A DNA stretch of 64,000 bases from Cellulomonas sp. Leaf395 (GTDB lineage: Bacteria; Actinomycetota; Actinomycetes; Actinomycetales; Cellulomonadaceae). The notes beneath the pieces are model-generated. The model had not been told where the DNA came from. It saw nothing but the letters and a program-made list of their open reading frames with translations, and ran no database searches. The stretch is from assembly GCF_001424125.1 (NCBI RefSeq), contig NZ_LMQI01000003.1:183880-247879 (forward strand). Reading direction: 5' to 3'. The stretch's first letter is position 1. Every line of letters begins with the position of its first letter. Both the position numbers and the translations under genes were made by a program. This document shows, one piece after another, positions 53,009-60,527 of the stretch.

Positions 53009-53093
53009 CTTCCAGTGACACAACAGCGCGTCGGCCGGCGCGCAATGACGAGATCGCATGCATCCCGTACCGGGTGCGAGAGGTGGCAAGACC

Positions 53094-53264
53094 ATGGCCA
53101 GCAAGAGCTCGGACGTCCGTCCGAAGATCACGCTCGCGTGCACGGAGTGCAAGGAGCGGAACTACATCACCAAGAAGAACCGTCGGAACGACCCCGACCG
53201 TCTCGAGATGAAGAAGTTCTGCCCTCGCGACAACCGTCACACCCTGCACCGCGAGACCCGCTGA
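53094..53264 (+). CDS. rpmG: 50S ribosomal protein L33
   Basis: 56 aa, highly basic. The core [20 protein letters not shown] and [13 protein letters not shown] is typical of the actinobacterial zinc form, but only three of the four zinc cysteines remain: Cys16, Cys19 and Cys43; the fourth position is Asp46 (FCPRD). The gene follows the tRNA pair and precedes two MaoC genes, the same order as in mycobacteria (rpmG2-hadA-hadB). Confidence 0.95.
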   Translation: MASKSSDVRPKITLACTECKERNYITKKNRRNDPDRLEMKKFCPRDNRHTLHRETR

Positions 53265-53274
53265 CCTCCGACCG

Positions 53275-53724
53275 ATGCCGGTCGACGTCGGTTACGCGGG
53301 TCGTCAGTACCCGCCGACCGCTGCCTACGAGGTAGGCCGCCAGAAGCTGCAGGAGTTCGCCGACGCGGTCGGCGCCTCGCACGAAGCCCACACGGATCCG
53401 TCGGTGGCGCGCACGCTCGGGTATCCCGACGTCATCGCGCCGCCGACGTTCGCCGTCGTGGTGGCGCAGCAGGCTGAGGCCCAGCTGTTCGAGGACCCCG
53501 CTGCGGGGATCGACTTCAGCCGCGTCGTGCACGCGGACGAGCGGTTCACGCACCACCGTCCCATCCACGCGGGCGACCGCCTGGTCACGGTGCTCCACGT
53601 CGACTCGATCACCGTGCGGGCCGGGCTGGCCATGATCACCACACGCGCCGAGATCGGGTCGGAGGACGGCGAGCCGGTGTGCACCGTCGTCTCCACGCTC
53701 GCCGTGCGCCCGGAGGAGTCATGA
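53275..53724 (+). CDS. MaoC-like dehydratase, N-terminal FAS1-type subunit (HadA-like)
   Basis: 149 aa hot-dog-fold protein of the MaoC_dehydrat_N type: YPPTAAYEVGRQKLQEFADA, YPDVIAPPTFAVVV and HADERFTHHRPIHAGDRL. In mycobacteria HadA pairs with HadB as the FAS-II 3-hydroxyacyl-ACP dehydratase. HadA supplies the stabilising half that lacks the catalytic Asp/His, and the same split is apparent here. It starts 10 bp after rpmG and overlaps the next gene by ATGA. The true substrate in a non-mycolate organism is unknown. Confidence 0.88.
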   Translation: MPVDVGYAGRQYPPTAAYEVGRQKLQEFADAVGASHEAHTDPSVARTLGYPDVIAPPTFAVVVAQQAEAQLFEDPAAGIDFSRVVHADERFTHHRPIHAGDRLVTVLHVDSITVRAGLAMITTRAEIGSEDGEPVCTVVSTLAVRPEES

Positions 53725-54134
53725 CGAACGAGCTGGCCGTCGGCGACGAGGTCGCCCGCCGCGAGATCACCGTCGACCGGGCCCGCCTCGTCCGCTATGC
53801 CGGTGCGAGCGGGGACTTCAACCCCATCCACTGGAACGACCGAGTCGCCACGGCGGTCGGCCTGCCGGGCGTCATCGCGCACGGCATGTGGACCATGGGT
53901 GCAGCGTCGAGCGTCGTCGCCGACTGGATCGGGGACCCCGGTGCGGTGCTCGACTACCAGGTGCGGTTCACGCGTCCCGTCCCCGTGCCTGACCCGGGTG
54001 CAGCGACGATCGAGGTGACCGCCGTCGTCGGCGCCCTCGACCCCGAGGCGGGGACGGCGCGCATCGACCTCACGGTCGCCGTGGACGGCGTCCGGGTGCT
54101 CGGCAAGGCGCAGGCGCTGGTCCGCCTCAGCTGA
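53721..54134 (+). CDS. MaoC-like dehydratase, catalytic subunit (HadB-like)
   Basis: 137 aa. The hydratase-2 motif is complete: YAGASGDFNPIHWND with catalytic Asp (GDFNPIH) and His, then GVIAHGMWTMG. ATG 53721, with GGAGG 5 nt upstream, overlaps the HadA-like stop. The stop lies within the palindrome CCTCAGCTGAGG, which also contains the stop of the convergent LacI gene (8-bp overlap). Acts as a heterodimer with the preceding product. Confidence 0.9.
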   Translation: MTNELAVGDEVARREITVDRARLVRYAGASGDFNPIHWNDRVATAVGLPGVIAHGMWTMGAASSVVADWIGDPGAVLDYQVRFTRPVPVPDPGAATIEVTAVVGALDPEAGTARIDLTVAVDGVRVLGKAQALVRLS

Positions 54135-55194
54135 GGTCGGGAGCCGGGCCGGTCGTCGTCCCGATCCGCAGGGTCACCGGCAGCTCCCGCGTGGAGGGCC
54201 CCGCCCCGGACAGGAAGTCCTCGACGGCGTGCCCGACGGCGGCGCCCTTCTCGGCGAGCGGCTGCACCACGGTCGTGAGCACGTCCGGCGCGAGCCAGGG
54301 CAGGTCCAGGCCGTCGAACCCGCTGACGGACACGTCCTCCGGCACCCGCAGCCCGAGCTCGCGCGCCGCGAGGACGACGCCGGAGGCGAGCAGGTCGGAC
54401 TGGCACGCGACGGCGGTCGGGCGGTCCGGCGAGGACAGCAGCGCGGTGCCGGCGGTGCGGCCGTGCTCGACCAAGGACGCCGGCGTCTCCCAGATCGCCA
54501 CCGGGGTCACGCCCGCGTCGGTCACGCCGGCCAGGCGCCGTCGGGTGATCTCCCAGTCGAGGTGGTCCATCTGGTCGGGCGGGACGAGGCCCTCACCGCG
54601 GCAGCGGTCGAACGGGAGCGTCACGGACGCGATCCTGGTGTGGCCGAGCGCCAGCAGGTGCTCCGTCGCCTGGCGCATCCCGCCGCGGTCGTCGATGCCG
54701 ACCGACGCCACGTCGGGGGCGTGCTGGCCCTCCACGAGCACCGTCGGGGTGCCACGTCGGCGCAGCGCACCGAGCATCGGGTCGTCGGCGGTGCCGCCCC
54801 ACATGATGACCGCGACGTCCATCGCAGCGGTCTCCAGGAGCGGGTCCACCGCCGGCCCGCTGGGGTCGCTCGACCCGGGGATGAGCAGGACGCCGAGGTC
54901 CAGCGGGCCGAGGGTGCTCACCAGGCCGTCGAGCACCTGGATCGAGACGGGGTCACGGAACGACCGGCGCAGCGAGTCCCCGACGACGACGCCGACGATC
55001 CCGGACCGGCCGCGGCGCAGCTGGCGACCGAGCGGGTTGGGCCCGGAGTAGTCGAGTGCGGCGGCGGCGTCGAGCACCCGCTGACGGGTCGCCGCTGCGA
55101 TCGGGCCGGCGCCGGAGAAGGCGAGCGAGGCGGTCGACACGGAGACGTGCGCGGCGGCGGCGACGTCGGCCAGGGTGGGGCGTTGCGGCGACAG
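54127..55194 (-). CDS. LacI-family transcriptional regulator, probable CTG start
   Basis: 355 aa if translation starts at CTG 55194. From there the protein has a complete LacI N-terminus: RPTLADVAAAAHVSVSTASLAFSG, then RQRVLDAAAALDYSGPNP, and the type 1 periplasmic-binding-like domain. No ATG, GTG or TTG is in frame upstream of the HTH; the first conventional start (GTG 55140) would delete its first helix. GGAGG sits 7 nt before the CTG. It should repress the divergent MFS genes through the palindromes at 55300-55346. Sugar or other effector unknown. Confidence 0.85.
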   Translation of the reverse strand: MSPQRPTLADVAAAAHVSVSTASLAFSGAGPIAAATRQRVLDAAAALDYSGPNPLGRQLRRGRSGIVGVVVGDSLRRSFRDPVSIQVLDGLVSTLGPLDLGVLLIPGSSDPSGPAVDPLLETAAMDVAVIMWGGTADDPMLGALRRRGTPTVLVEGQHAPDVASVGIDDRGGMRQATEHLLALGHTRIASVTLPFDRCRGEGLVPPDQMDHLDWEITRRRLAGVTDAGVTPVAIWETPASLVEHGRTAGTALLSSPDRPTAVACQSDLLASGVVLAARELGLRVPEDVSVSGFDGLDLPWLAPDVLTTVVQPLAEKGAAVGHAVEDFLSGAGPSTRELPVTLRIGTTTGPAPDLS

Positions 55195-55299
55195 GGTCGG
55201 ACCTCCGGTTCGGCATCGCGTGACCGAGGCGCGCGACGCGCGGACAGCGCGCGCAAGATTGACGCAACGGCCAGCGTACCCGCAGAATGGGCGCGTCCC

Positions 55300-55346
55300 T
55301 CAAATCGATTCGATATCAGTGACGGCGCCCGATCGAATCGATTCGA
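55300..55346. promoter_or_regulatory. two LacI-type operators ahead of the MFS genes
   Basis: TCGAATCGATTCGA at 55333-55346 is a perfect 14-bp palindrome with the central CG of LacI sites. TCAAATCGATTCGA at 55300-55313 differs by one base. Their starts are 33 bp apart (three helical turns), which favours cooperative binding. They lie between lacI and the MFS operon. Confidence 0.75.
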
Positions 55347-55374
55347 AGTGAAGCCAGAACGATGGAGCAATCCC

Positions 55375-56745
55375 GTGCGCCACCCCACCTCCTCCGTGAG
55401 TCGAGCCCGCTGGCTCCTCATGGGCCTCTTCGCCCTCGCCGGCATCACCTTCTCCAGCTGGCTCGCCCGCATCCCCGCGGTCCGCGACCTGCTCGACCTG
55501 TCCACGTCCGAGCTGGGCCTGATGCTGCTCGTCGGCTCCGTGGGCGCCCTGCTCACGGTCACCGTCTCGGGCGTCGTCGTGCAGCGCTTCGGCAGTCGTG
55601 TCGGGATCATCGCGTCGACGGGTGTGCTCGCGGTCGCGCTCGTGCTCATGGGTGTGGGCCCGACGGTCGGCTCGGTCGCCCTGCTCGGTGTCGGCATCTT
55701 CCTCAACGGCGTCGCGATCGCCCTCGGCAACGTGCCGCTCAACGTGGAGTCGGCCCGCATCGAGCGCGCGATGGGCCGCACCGTCATCCCGCAGTTCCAC
55801 GCGGCGTTCTCGATCGGGGCCGTCCTGGGGTCGGCGATCGGCGCGACGGCCGCGCACCTCGGCATCTCCGTGGCCGCCCAGTTCACGGCGGTCGCCGTCC
55901 TGGCGGTCGTCTGGCGGCTGGCGTCCCTGCGTGGGCTGGTCCTGCCGGACGCGCCGATGCGCCGGCCCCGGACGCCCGGTCGTGCGCTCACCGGCGACGT
56001 GACCGTCGGCCGACGCCGCCGCATCGCCACCGCCCTCGACTCGTGGCGCGAGCCCCGCACGCTGCTGATCGGCGTCGTCGTCATGGCGGCCGCCCTGTCG
56101 GAGGGGTCCGCCAACGACTGGCTGTCGCTCGCCGTCGTCGACGGGTTCGACCAGTCCGAAGCCGTCGGTGGCGCCATGCTCGGGGTGTTCGTCGGCGCGA
56201 TGACCCTCGTCCGGCTGCTGGGCACCCGCCTGATCGACCGGTTCGGCCGCGTGGACGTGCTGCGCGTCTCGGGCACCGTCTCGGTCGTGGGGCTGCTGCT
56301 GTTCGGGTTCGCGCCGACTTTCGCGCTGGCCGGGATCGGCGTCGTGCTCTGGGGCTTCGGCGCTGCGCTGGCCGTGCCGGTGGGCATCGCGGCGGCGTCC
56401 GACGACCCGATGCGCGCCGCCGGCCGCGTGGCGGTCGTGTCGTCGTTCGCCTCCGTGGCCTCGATCGCCGCGCCGCCGCTGCTCGGGATCGCCGCCGCCT
56501 CGACAGGCGCGCGGCACGCCCTGGCGCTCATCGCGGTGGCGATGGTGGCCAGCGTCCTGCTGGCCGGGCGGGTCGCGCCGGAGAGGCCGTCGATCGAGGA
56601 GGCGCCCGAGCGTCATGACGACGACGAGCCAGGATCTGACCTGATCTTCCCCCGGCACGCCGTCCACGTGGCTGCGCGTCCCCGTCCCATCCGACGCCGC
56701 CGCTCCGTCGCGCGTGCCCTGACCACGAGACGGACGACATCATGA
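55375..56745 (+). CDS. MFS transporter (copy 1)
   Basis: 456 aa, twelve helices; YbjJ-like type with FSSWLARIPAVRDLLDLSTSELG at the start and the motif EGSANDWLSLAVVDGFD in the second half. GTG 55375 was chosen for its GGAG 7 nt upstream and because helix 1 then begins at a normal distance. A basic tail of ~60 residues follows the last helix. Substrate unknown. Overlaps its paralogue by ATGA; LacI-controlled by position. Confidence 0.87.
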   Translation: MRHPTSSVSRARWLLMGLFALAGITFSSWLARIPAVRDLLDLSTSELGLMLLVGSVGALLTVTVSGVVVQRFGSRVGIIASTGVLAVALVLMGVGPTVGSVALLGVGIFLNGVAIALGNVPLNVESARIERAMGRTVIPQFHAAFSIGAVLGSAIGATAAHLGISVAAQFTAVAVLAVVWRLASLRGLVLPDAPMRRPRTPGRALTGDVTVGRRRRIATALDSWREPRTLLIGVVVMAAALSEGSANDWLSLAVVDGFDQSEAVGGAMLGVFVGAMTLVRLLGTRLIDRFGRVDVLRVSGTVSVVGLLLFGFAPTFALAGIGVVLWGFGAALAVPVGIAAASDDPMRAAGRVAVVSSFASVASIAAPPLLGIAAASTGARHALALIAVAMVASVLLAGRVAPERPSIEEAPERHDDDEPGSDLIFPRHAVHVAARPRPIRRRRSVARALTTRRTTS

Positions 56746-58010
56746 GCACCGGAGGGCCGATGACGACGCCAGCGGGACACGACGACGAGCTGACCACCCC
56801 GAGCGCGCCCGCACGCGTCTCCCGCGCGGTCGAACGGGCGTCGATCGCCGTGTTCGTCGTCTTCTTCCTCAACGGGTTCAACTTCGCCACCTGGGCCGCC
56901 CGCCTGCCCGCCATCCGGGACGGTCTCGACTTCTCGCCCGCGCAGATGGGGCTCCTGCTGCTGGTCGGCTCCGTCGGGTCGCTCGTGGCGCTGCCGCTGT
57001 CCGGGATGGTGGTCGAACGGCTCGGCGCCCGCCGCACGGTCCTGGCGTTCGCGTGCCTGAACGCGAGCGGTCTGGTCATCGCGTCCGTCGGCGTCGCACT
57101 GGGAGAGGTTCTCGTCGTCGGGTTCGGTCTGGTCCTGTTCGGCGTGGGCACCGGGGTCTGGGACGCGTCGATGAACGTCGAGGGCGCGGTCGTGGAGCAG
57201 CACGTCGGCCGCACCGTGATGCCGCGCTATCACGCAGGGTTCTCGTTCGGCACGGTGGCGGCGGCCGGGATCGCTGCCGTCGCCGCCGCCCTGCACGTGC
57301 CGGTCGTCGTGCACGTCCCCGTCGCCGTGATCCTCTCCGTGGTCTGCGTCGCGTTCGCGGTCCGGGCCTTCCTGCCGATCGTCGACGAGCCCGAGGTGCA
57401 GCACGGCGCCGAGCGCTCCCCGACGGGTGCCCGGGGCGCGCTCGCGGCCTGGCTCGAGCCGCGCACGTTGCTCATCGGGCTGGTCGTCCTCGCCGCGGCG
57501 CTCACGGAGGGGTCCGCGAACGACTGGGTCAGCCTCGCGGTCGTCGACGGCTTCGACGTGCAGGACGCCGTGGGTGCGGTCGCGTTCGGGATCTTCGTCG
57601 CGGCCATGACCGCGATGCGCTGGTTCGGCACCACGCTCCTCGACCGGTACGGCAGGGTCGCGGTCCTGCGCCTGTGCGCCGCCCTGTCGCTCGTAGGTCT
57701 GCTGGTCTTCGGCCTCGCCGGACCGCTGTGGCTCGCCGTGGTCGGCATCGTGGCGTGGGGAGCGGGTGCTGCCCTCGGGTTCCCGGTGGGCATGAGCGCC
57801 GCCGCCGACGACCCGCTGCGCGCCGCCGCCCGGGTGAGCGTCGTGTCGACCATCGGCTACAGCGCGTTCCTGGCGGGTCCGCCGCTGCTCGGGCTGCTCG
57901 CCCAGCACGTCGGCTACCGGCACGCCCTGCTCGTCATCATCATCCCGATCGTGCTCGGGCTGCTCGTGGTCAACGCCGCCGCACCGCTGAAGAAGACGGC
58001 CCAGGGTTAG
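56742..58010 (+). CDS. MFS transporter (copy 2)
   Basis: 422 aa paralogue of copy 1, sharing FATWAARLPAIRDGLDFSPAQMGLLLLVGSVGSL (in part: WAARLPAIRDGL) and EGSANDWVSLAVVDGFD. The tandem pair is one LacI-controlled operon. Its TAG stop supplies the first bases of the murB -10 box (TAGCCT), so the operon end and the next promoter are fused. Confidence 0.87.
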   Translation: MSTGGPMTTPAGHDDELTTPSAPARVSRAVERASIAVFVVFFLNGFNFATWAARLPAIRDGLDFSPAQMGLLLLVGSVGSLVALPLSGMVVERLGARRTVLAFACLNASGLVIASVGVALGEVLVVGFGLVLFGVGTGVWDASMNVEGAVVEQHVGRTVMPRYHAGFSFGTVAAAGIAAVAAALHVPVVVHVPVAVILSVVCVAFAVRAFLPIVDEPEVQHGAERSPTGARGALAAWLEPRTLLIGLVVLAAALTEGSANDWVSLAVVDGFDVQDAVGAVAFGIFVAAMTAMRWFGTTLLDRYGRVAVLRLCAALSLVGLLVFGLAGPLWLAVVGIVAWGAGAALGFPVGMSAAADDPLRAAARVSVVSTIGYSAFLAGPPLLGLLAQHVGYRHALLVIIIPIVLGLLVVNAAAPLKKTAQG

Positions 58011-58013
58011 CCT
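58008..58013 (+). promoter_or_regulatory. -10 box of a leaderless promoter for murB
   Basis: TAGCCT, 6 nt, GTG 58020. The TAG is also the stop codon of the MFS gene upstream. Confidence 0.6.
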
Positions 58014-58019
58014 GAGCGC

Positions 58020-59174
58020 GTGCAGACAGAGCTGAGCGCGGCAGACTGTTCGCCGGCGACCGTCCCCCCGGCCATCAGCTGGCCGGCCCGGTCGGGCCCC
58101 TCGTCCACTCTCGCGGACCTCACGACGCTGCGCGTCGGCGGGGCGCCGCGTCGGTACGTGGAGACGACGACCGAGGCCGAGCTCATCGACGCGGTCCGCG
58201 CAGCCGACGCCGACGCCGAGCCGCTGCTGGTGCTCGGGGGCGGCTCGAACGTCCTGGCCGCCGACGCGGGGTTCGACGGAGTCGTCGTGCGCGACGTGCG
58301 CAGCGGCATCGAGGTGCCCGACGCGTCCGCGTGCGCCGGTGCCACCCTCGTGGTCCCCGCCGGGACGCCGTGGGACGACGTGGTCCGGTACGCGGTGGAG
58401 CAGGAGCTCACCGGGATCGAGACGCTGTCCGGCATCCCGGGCTCCACGGGCGCGACGCCGGTGCAGAACGTCGGCGCGTACGGCCAGGAGGTGTCGCAGA
58501 GCATCGCGACCGTCCGCGTCTGGGACCGCGGTCGCGGCAAGGTCCGCACGCTCCCGCTGGTCACGCTCGCCTTCGGGTACCGCACGTCGCTGCTCAAGCG
58601 GTCGATGCGGGAGGCGGACCCGACCGACCTGCAGTCGCCCTGGTCGCCGACCCCGCGCTACGTGGTGCTCGACGTGACGTTCCAGCTGCGGCCGGGCAGC
58701 CTGTCCCGCCCGATCGTCTACGCGGAGCTGGCCCGCACGCTCGGCATCGAGGTCGGCCAGCGCGCCCCCCTGGCGGACGTCCGCGACACGGTGCTCGCCC
58801 TGCGTGCCCGCAAGGGCATGGTGCTCGACCCGCCCGACCACGACACCTGGAGCGCCGGCTCGTTCTTCACCAACCCGATCCTCGCAGCCGACGACGTGGC
58901 CGCCCTGCCGGAGGACGCCCCCCGCTTCCCGACGGACGACGGCCGCGTGAAGACCAGCGCGGCCTGGCTCATCGAGCGGTCCGGGTTCACCCGCGGCTTC
59001 GGGTCGCCCGGACCAGCGTCCCTCTCGACCAAGCACACGCTCGCCCTCACCAACCGCGGGGGAGCGAAGGCCGAGGACCTGCTCGCCCTCGCGCGTCAGG
59101 TGCGCGACGGCGTCCGGTCGTCCTTCGGGGTGGAGCTGGAGCCTGAGCCGGTGCTGGTGGGCGTCACGCTCTGA
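58020..59174 (+). CDS. murB: UDP-N-acetylenolpyruvoylglucosamine reductase MurB
   Basis: 384 aa FAD enzyme of peptidoglycan precursor synthesis. FAD-binding signatures are TTLRVGGAPRRYVE, VLGGGSNVLAADAGFDGVVV and GIPGSTGATPVQNVGAYGQEV; the catalytic Ser is in WSAGSFFTNP and KTSAAWLIERSGF is the C-terminal type-I pattern. A 30-residue N-terminal extension is common in actinobacteria. The 3' end overlaps the convergent GntR gene by 79 bp. Confidence 0.95.
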   Translation: MQTELSAADCSPATVPPAISWPARSGPSSTLADLTTLRVGGAPRRYVETTTEAELIDAVRAADADAEPLLVLGGGSNVLAADAGFDGVVVRDVRSGIEVPDASACAGATLVVPAGTPWDDVVRYAVEQELTGIETLSGIPGSTGATPVQNVGAYGQEVSQSIATVRVWDRGRGKVRTLPLVTLAFGYRTSLLKRSMREADPTDLQSPWSPTPRYVVLDVTFQLRPGSLSRPIVYAELARTLGIEVGQRAPLADVRDTVLALRARKGMVLDPPDHDTWSAGSFFTNPILAADDVAALPEDAPRFPTDDGRVKTSAAWLIERSGFTRGFGSPGPASLSTKHTLALTNRGGAKAEDLLALARQVRDGVRSSFGVELEPEPVLVGVTL

Positions 59175-59536
59175 CGCCCGAGCAGTGCACCGTGCACCAG
59201 CACGAGCGCCTCGTCGTCCGACAGCCCGGCTGCGCGCACGGCAGTCACGTACGTCTCGGCGGCGCGCCGCGCGATGTCGGTCGGGACGGACGCGCCCTCG
59301 GCGATGACCGTCCCCGCGCGGCGGCGGGTCTCGACGACCCCCTCGGCCTCGAGCTCCCGGAACGCGCGCGCGACCGTCCCCGCCGCGAGGCCGAGGTCTG
59401 TCGCCAGGGCACGGATGGTCGGCAGCCGGTCGCCCGCGACGAGACGCCCGGCCGCGACGTGGGCGACGACCTGCGCGCGGATCTGCTCGAACGCAGGCAC
59501 GCCGGAGGTGAGGTCGACCTCGAGCCCGGCGGTCAT
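59096..59536 (-). CDS. GntR-family regulator, YtrA subfamily
   Basis: 146 aa. The winged HTH is seen as PAFEQIRAQVVAHVAAGRL, LPTIRALATDLGLAAGTVARAFRELEAEGVVETRRRAGT; the short C-terminal helical region (~60 residues) is diagnostic of YtrA. ATG 59536 overlaps the stop of the membrane protein gene (ATGA), so both are one operon. The last 79 bp lie inside the murB coding end on the other strand. It probably binds the palindrome at 60476-60505 and represses its own operon. Confidence 0.88.
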   Translation of the reverse strand: MTAGLEVDLTSGVPAFEQIRAQVVAHVAAGRLVAGDRLPTIRALATDLGLAAGTVARAFRELEAEGVVETRRRAGTVIAEGASVPTDIARRAAETYVTAVRAAGLSDDEALVLVHGALLGRQSVTPTSTGSGSSSTPKDDRTPSRT

Positions 59537-60465
59537 GAGGCGTGCGGCTGCGCCGCGGCCCCGACGACGGGCAGCTGGGACTCGGCCGCACCGACCGGCC
59601 TGACCGCTGACGTGGCGCCGACGACGGCGGACGCCACCGCCACCGTGATCGCGACGACCACCCCCGCGGCGGCGACGGCCTCCACCGTCGGGTTGCCCAG
59701 GTCGACACCGTTGACCGAGCCACCCTGGGCGTTGCGCAGCGCAAGGCTCGCGACCCCCAGGCAGCCGGCGAGCGTCCAGCCGAGGACGAGCTGCACGCCG
59801 CCGAGGACCCGCCTCGCGGAGAGGCGGCGCAGGGCCGTGTCGTCGTCGGCGGACGTGTCGCTCACCGCGGGCCGGCGCGCCACCAGCAGCAGGACGAGGA
59901 CGCAGCCGACCAGCAGGACCGCGACCGCGAGGACGAGCCAGCGTCCGTAGAACCAGCCGGGGAACGGACCCGCCGCGCTCGTCACGAGGGGGCCGTGGCG
60001 CCACGGCAGAGCGCGCCCGTCGTCGGTGGCCACCGTGGCGCAGAGTGCGAGGAGCGCGAGGAGCGCCACCGACCAGCCGAGGACCAGGGCGCCGAGCCCG
60101 GTCGGCGTGATGTCGGGCAGCCCTCGACGGGCCAGCGCTGCACGGCGGACGGTCCCCGTCGGCCGTGGCCAGGTGAGCTCACCGAGGGCGTGCACGGCCA
60201 GGAACGCCGCGCCGCCGGCTGCGGGGAGCAGACCCACGGAGAGACCGACGGTCAGTCCCGACAACCCCGGGACCACCACGACCGCGACCAGCACCGGTGC
60301 GGCCACGAGGGCGGTCCAGGCGCTCGCGGAGACGCGACCGGCATGCCGTGCGGCGGCGAGCCAGGCCTCGGACGGGCTGACCGGCCCGACCGTGCGCGTC
60401 GGTCGCAGCACCGCGCCGATCGCCACCACCACCGCCACGAACGCGAGGAGGACCAGGCCGGACAT
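59533..60465 (-). CDS. membrane protein of unknown function, partner of the YtrA-type regulator
   Basis: 310 aa, about eight hydrophobic segments. A soluble loop DTSADDDTALRRLSARR and a C-terminal Ala/Val-rich pair of helices are visible. I do not recognise a family. AAGGAG precedes ATG 60465, and the promoter region is embedded in a perfect palindrome. YtrA regulators usually control neighbouring transporters or membrane proteins responding to envelope stress; this is the likely setting (inference). Confidence 0.75.
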   Translation of the reverse strand: MSGLVLLAFVAVVVAIGAVLRPTRTVGPVSPSEAWLAAARHAGRVSASAWTALVAAPVLVAVVVVPGLSGLTVGLSVGLLPAAGGAAFLAVHALGELTWPRPTGTVRRAALARRGLPDITPTGLGALVLGWSVALLALLALCATVATDDGRALPWRHGPLVTSAAGPFPGWFYGRWLVLAVAVLLVGCVLVLLLVARRPAVSDTSADDDTALRRLSARRVLGGVQLVLGWTLAGCLGVASLALRNAQGGSVNGVDLGNPTVEAVAAAGVVVAITVAVASAVVGATSAVRPVGAAESQLPVVGAAAQPHAS

Positions 60466-60475
60466 CGCGGCTCCT

Positions 60476-60505
60476 TTGTGTCAATCAATCAATGTATTGA
60501 CACAA
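60476..60505. promoter_or_regulatory. palindromic operator of the YtrA-type operon
   Basis: TTGTGTCAAT (60476-60485), 10-nt spacer, and exact complement ATTGACACAA (60496-60505). On the minus strand the spacer holds TACATT (60491-60496), a good -10 box, so binding would block the promoter. The AT-rich block with CAATCAATCAATG stands out from the surrounding sequence. Confidence 0.7.
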
Positions 60506-60527
60506 TGCCGGACGCGCGGACGTGTCG

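Noticed and set aside
54127..55140. LacI regulator as a truncated protein from GTG 55140 (pseudogene)
   Set aside because: The upstream codons encode a complete, conserved HTH in the same frame with a well-placed GGAGG before CTG 55194, so truncation is less likely than a rare start.
60486..60495. CAATCAATCAATG as a microsatellite or attachment site
   Set aside because: It is explained as the spacer and promoter core of the YtrA-type palindrome; no tRNA or integrase is near.
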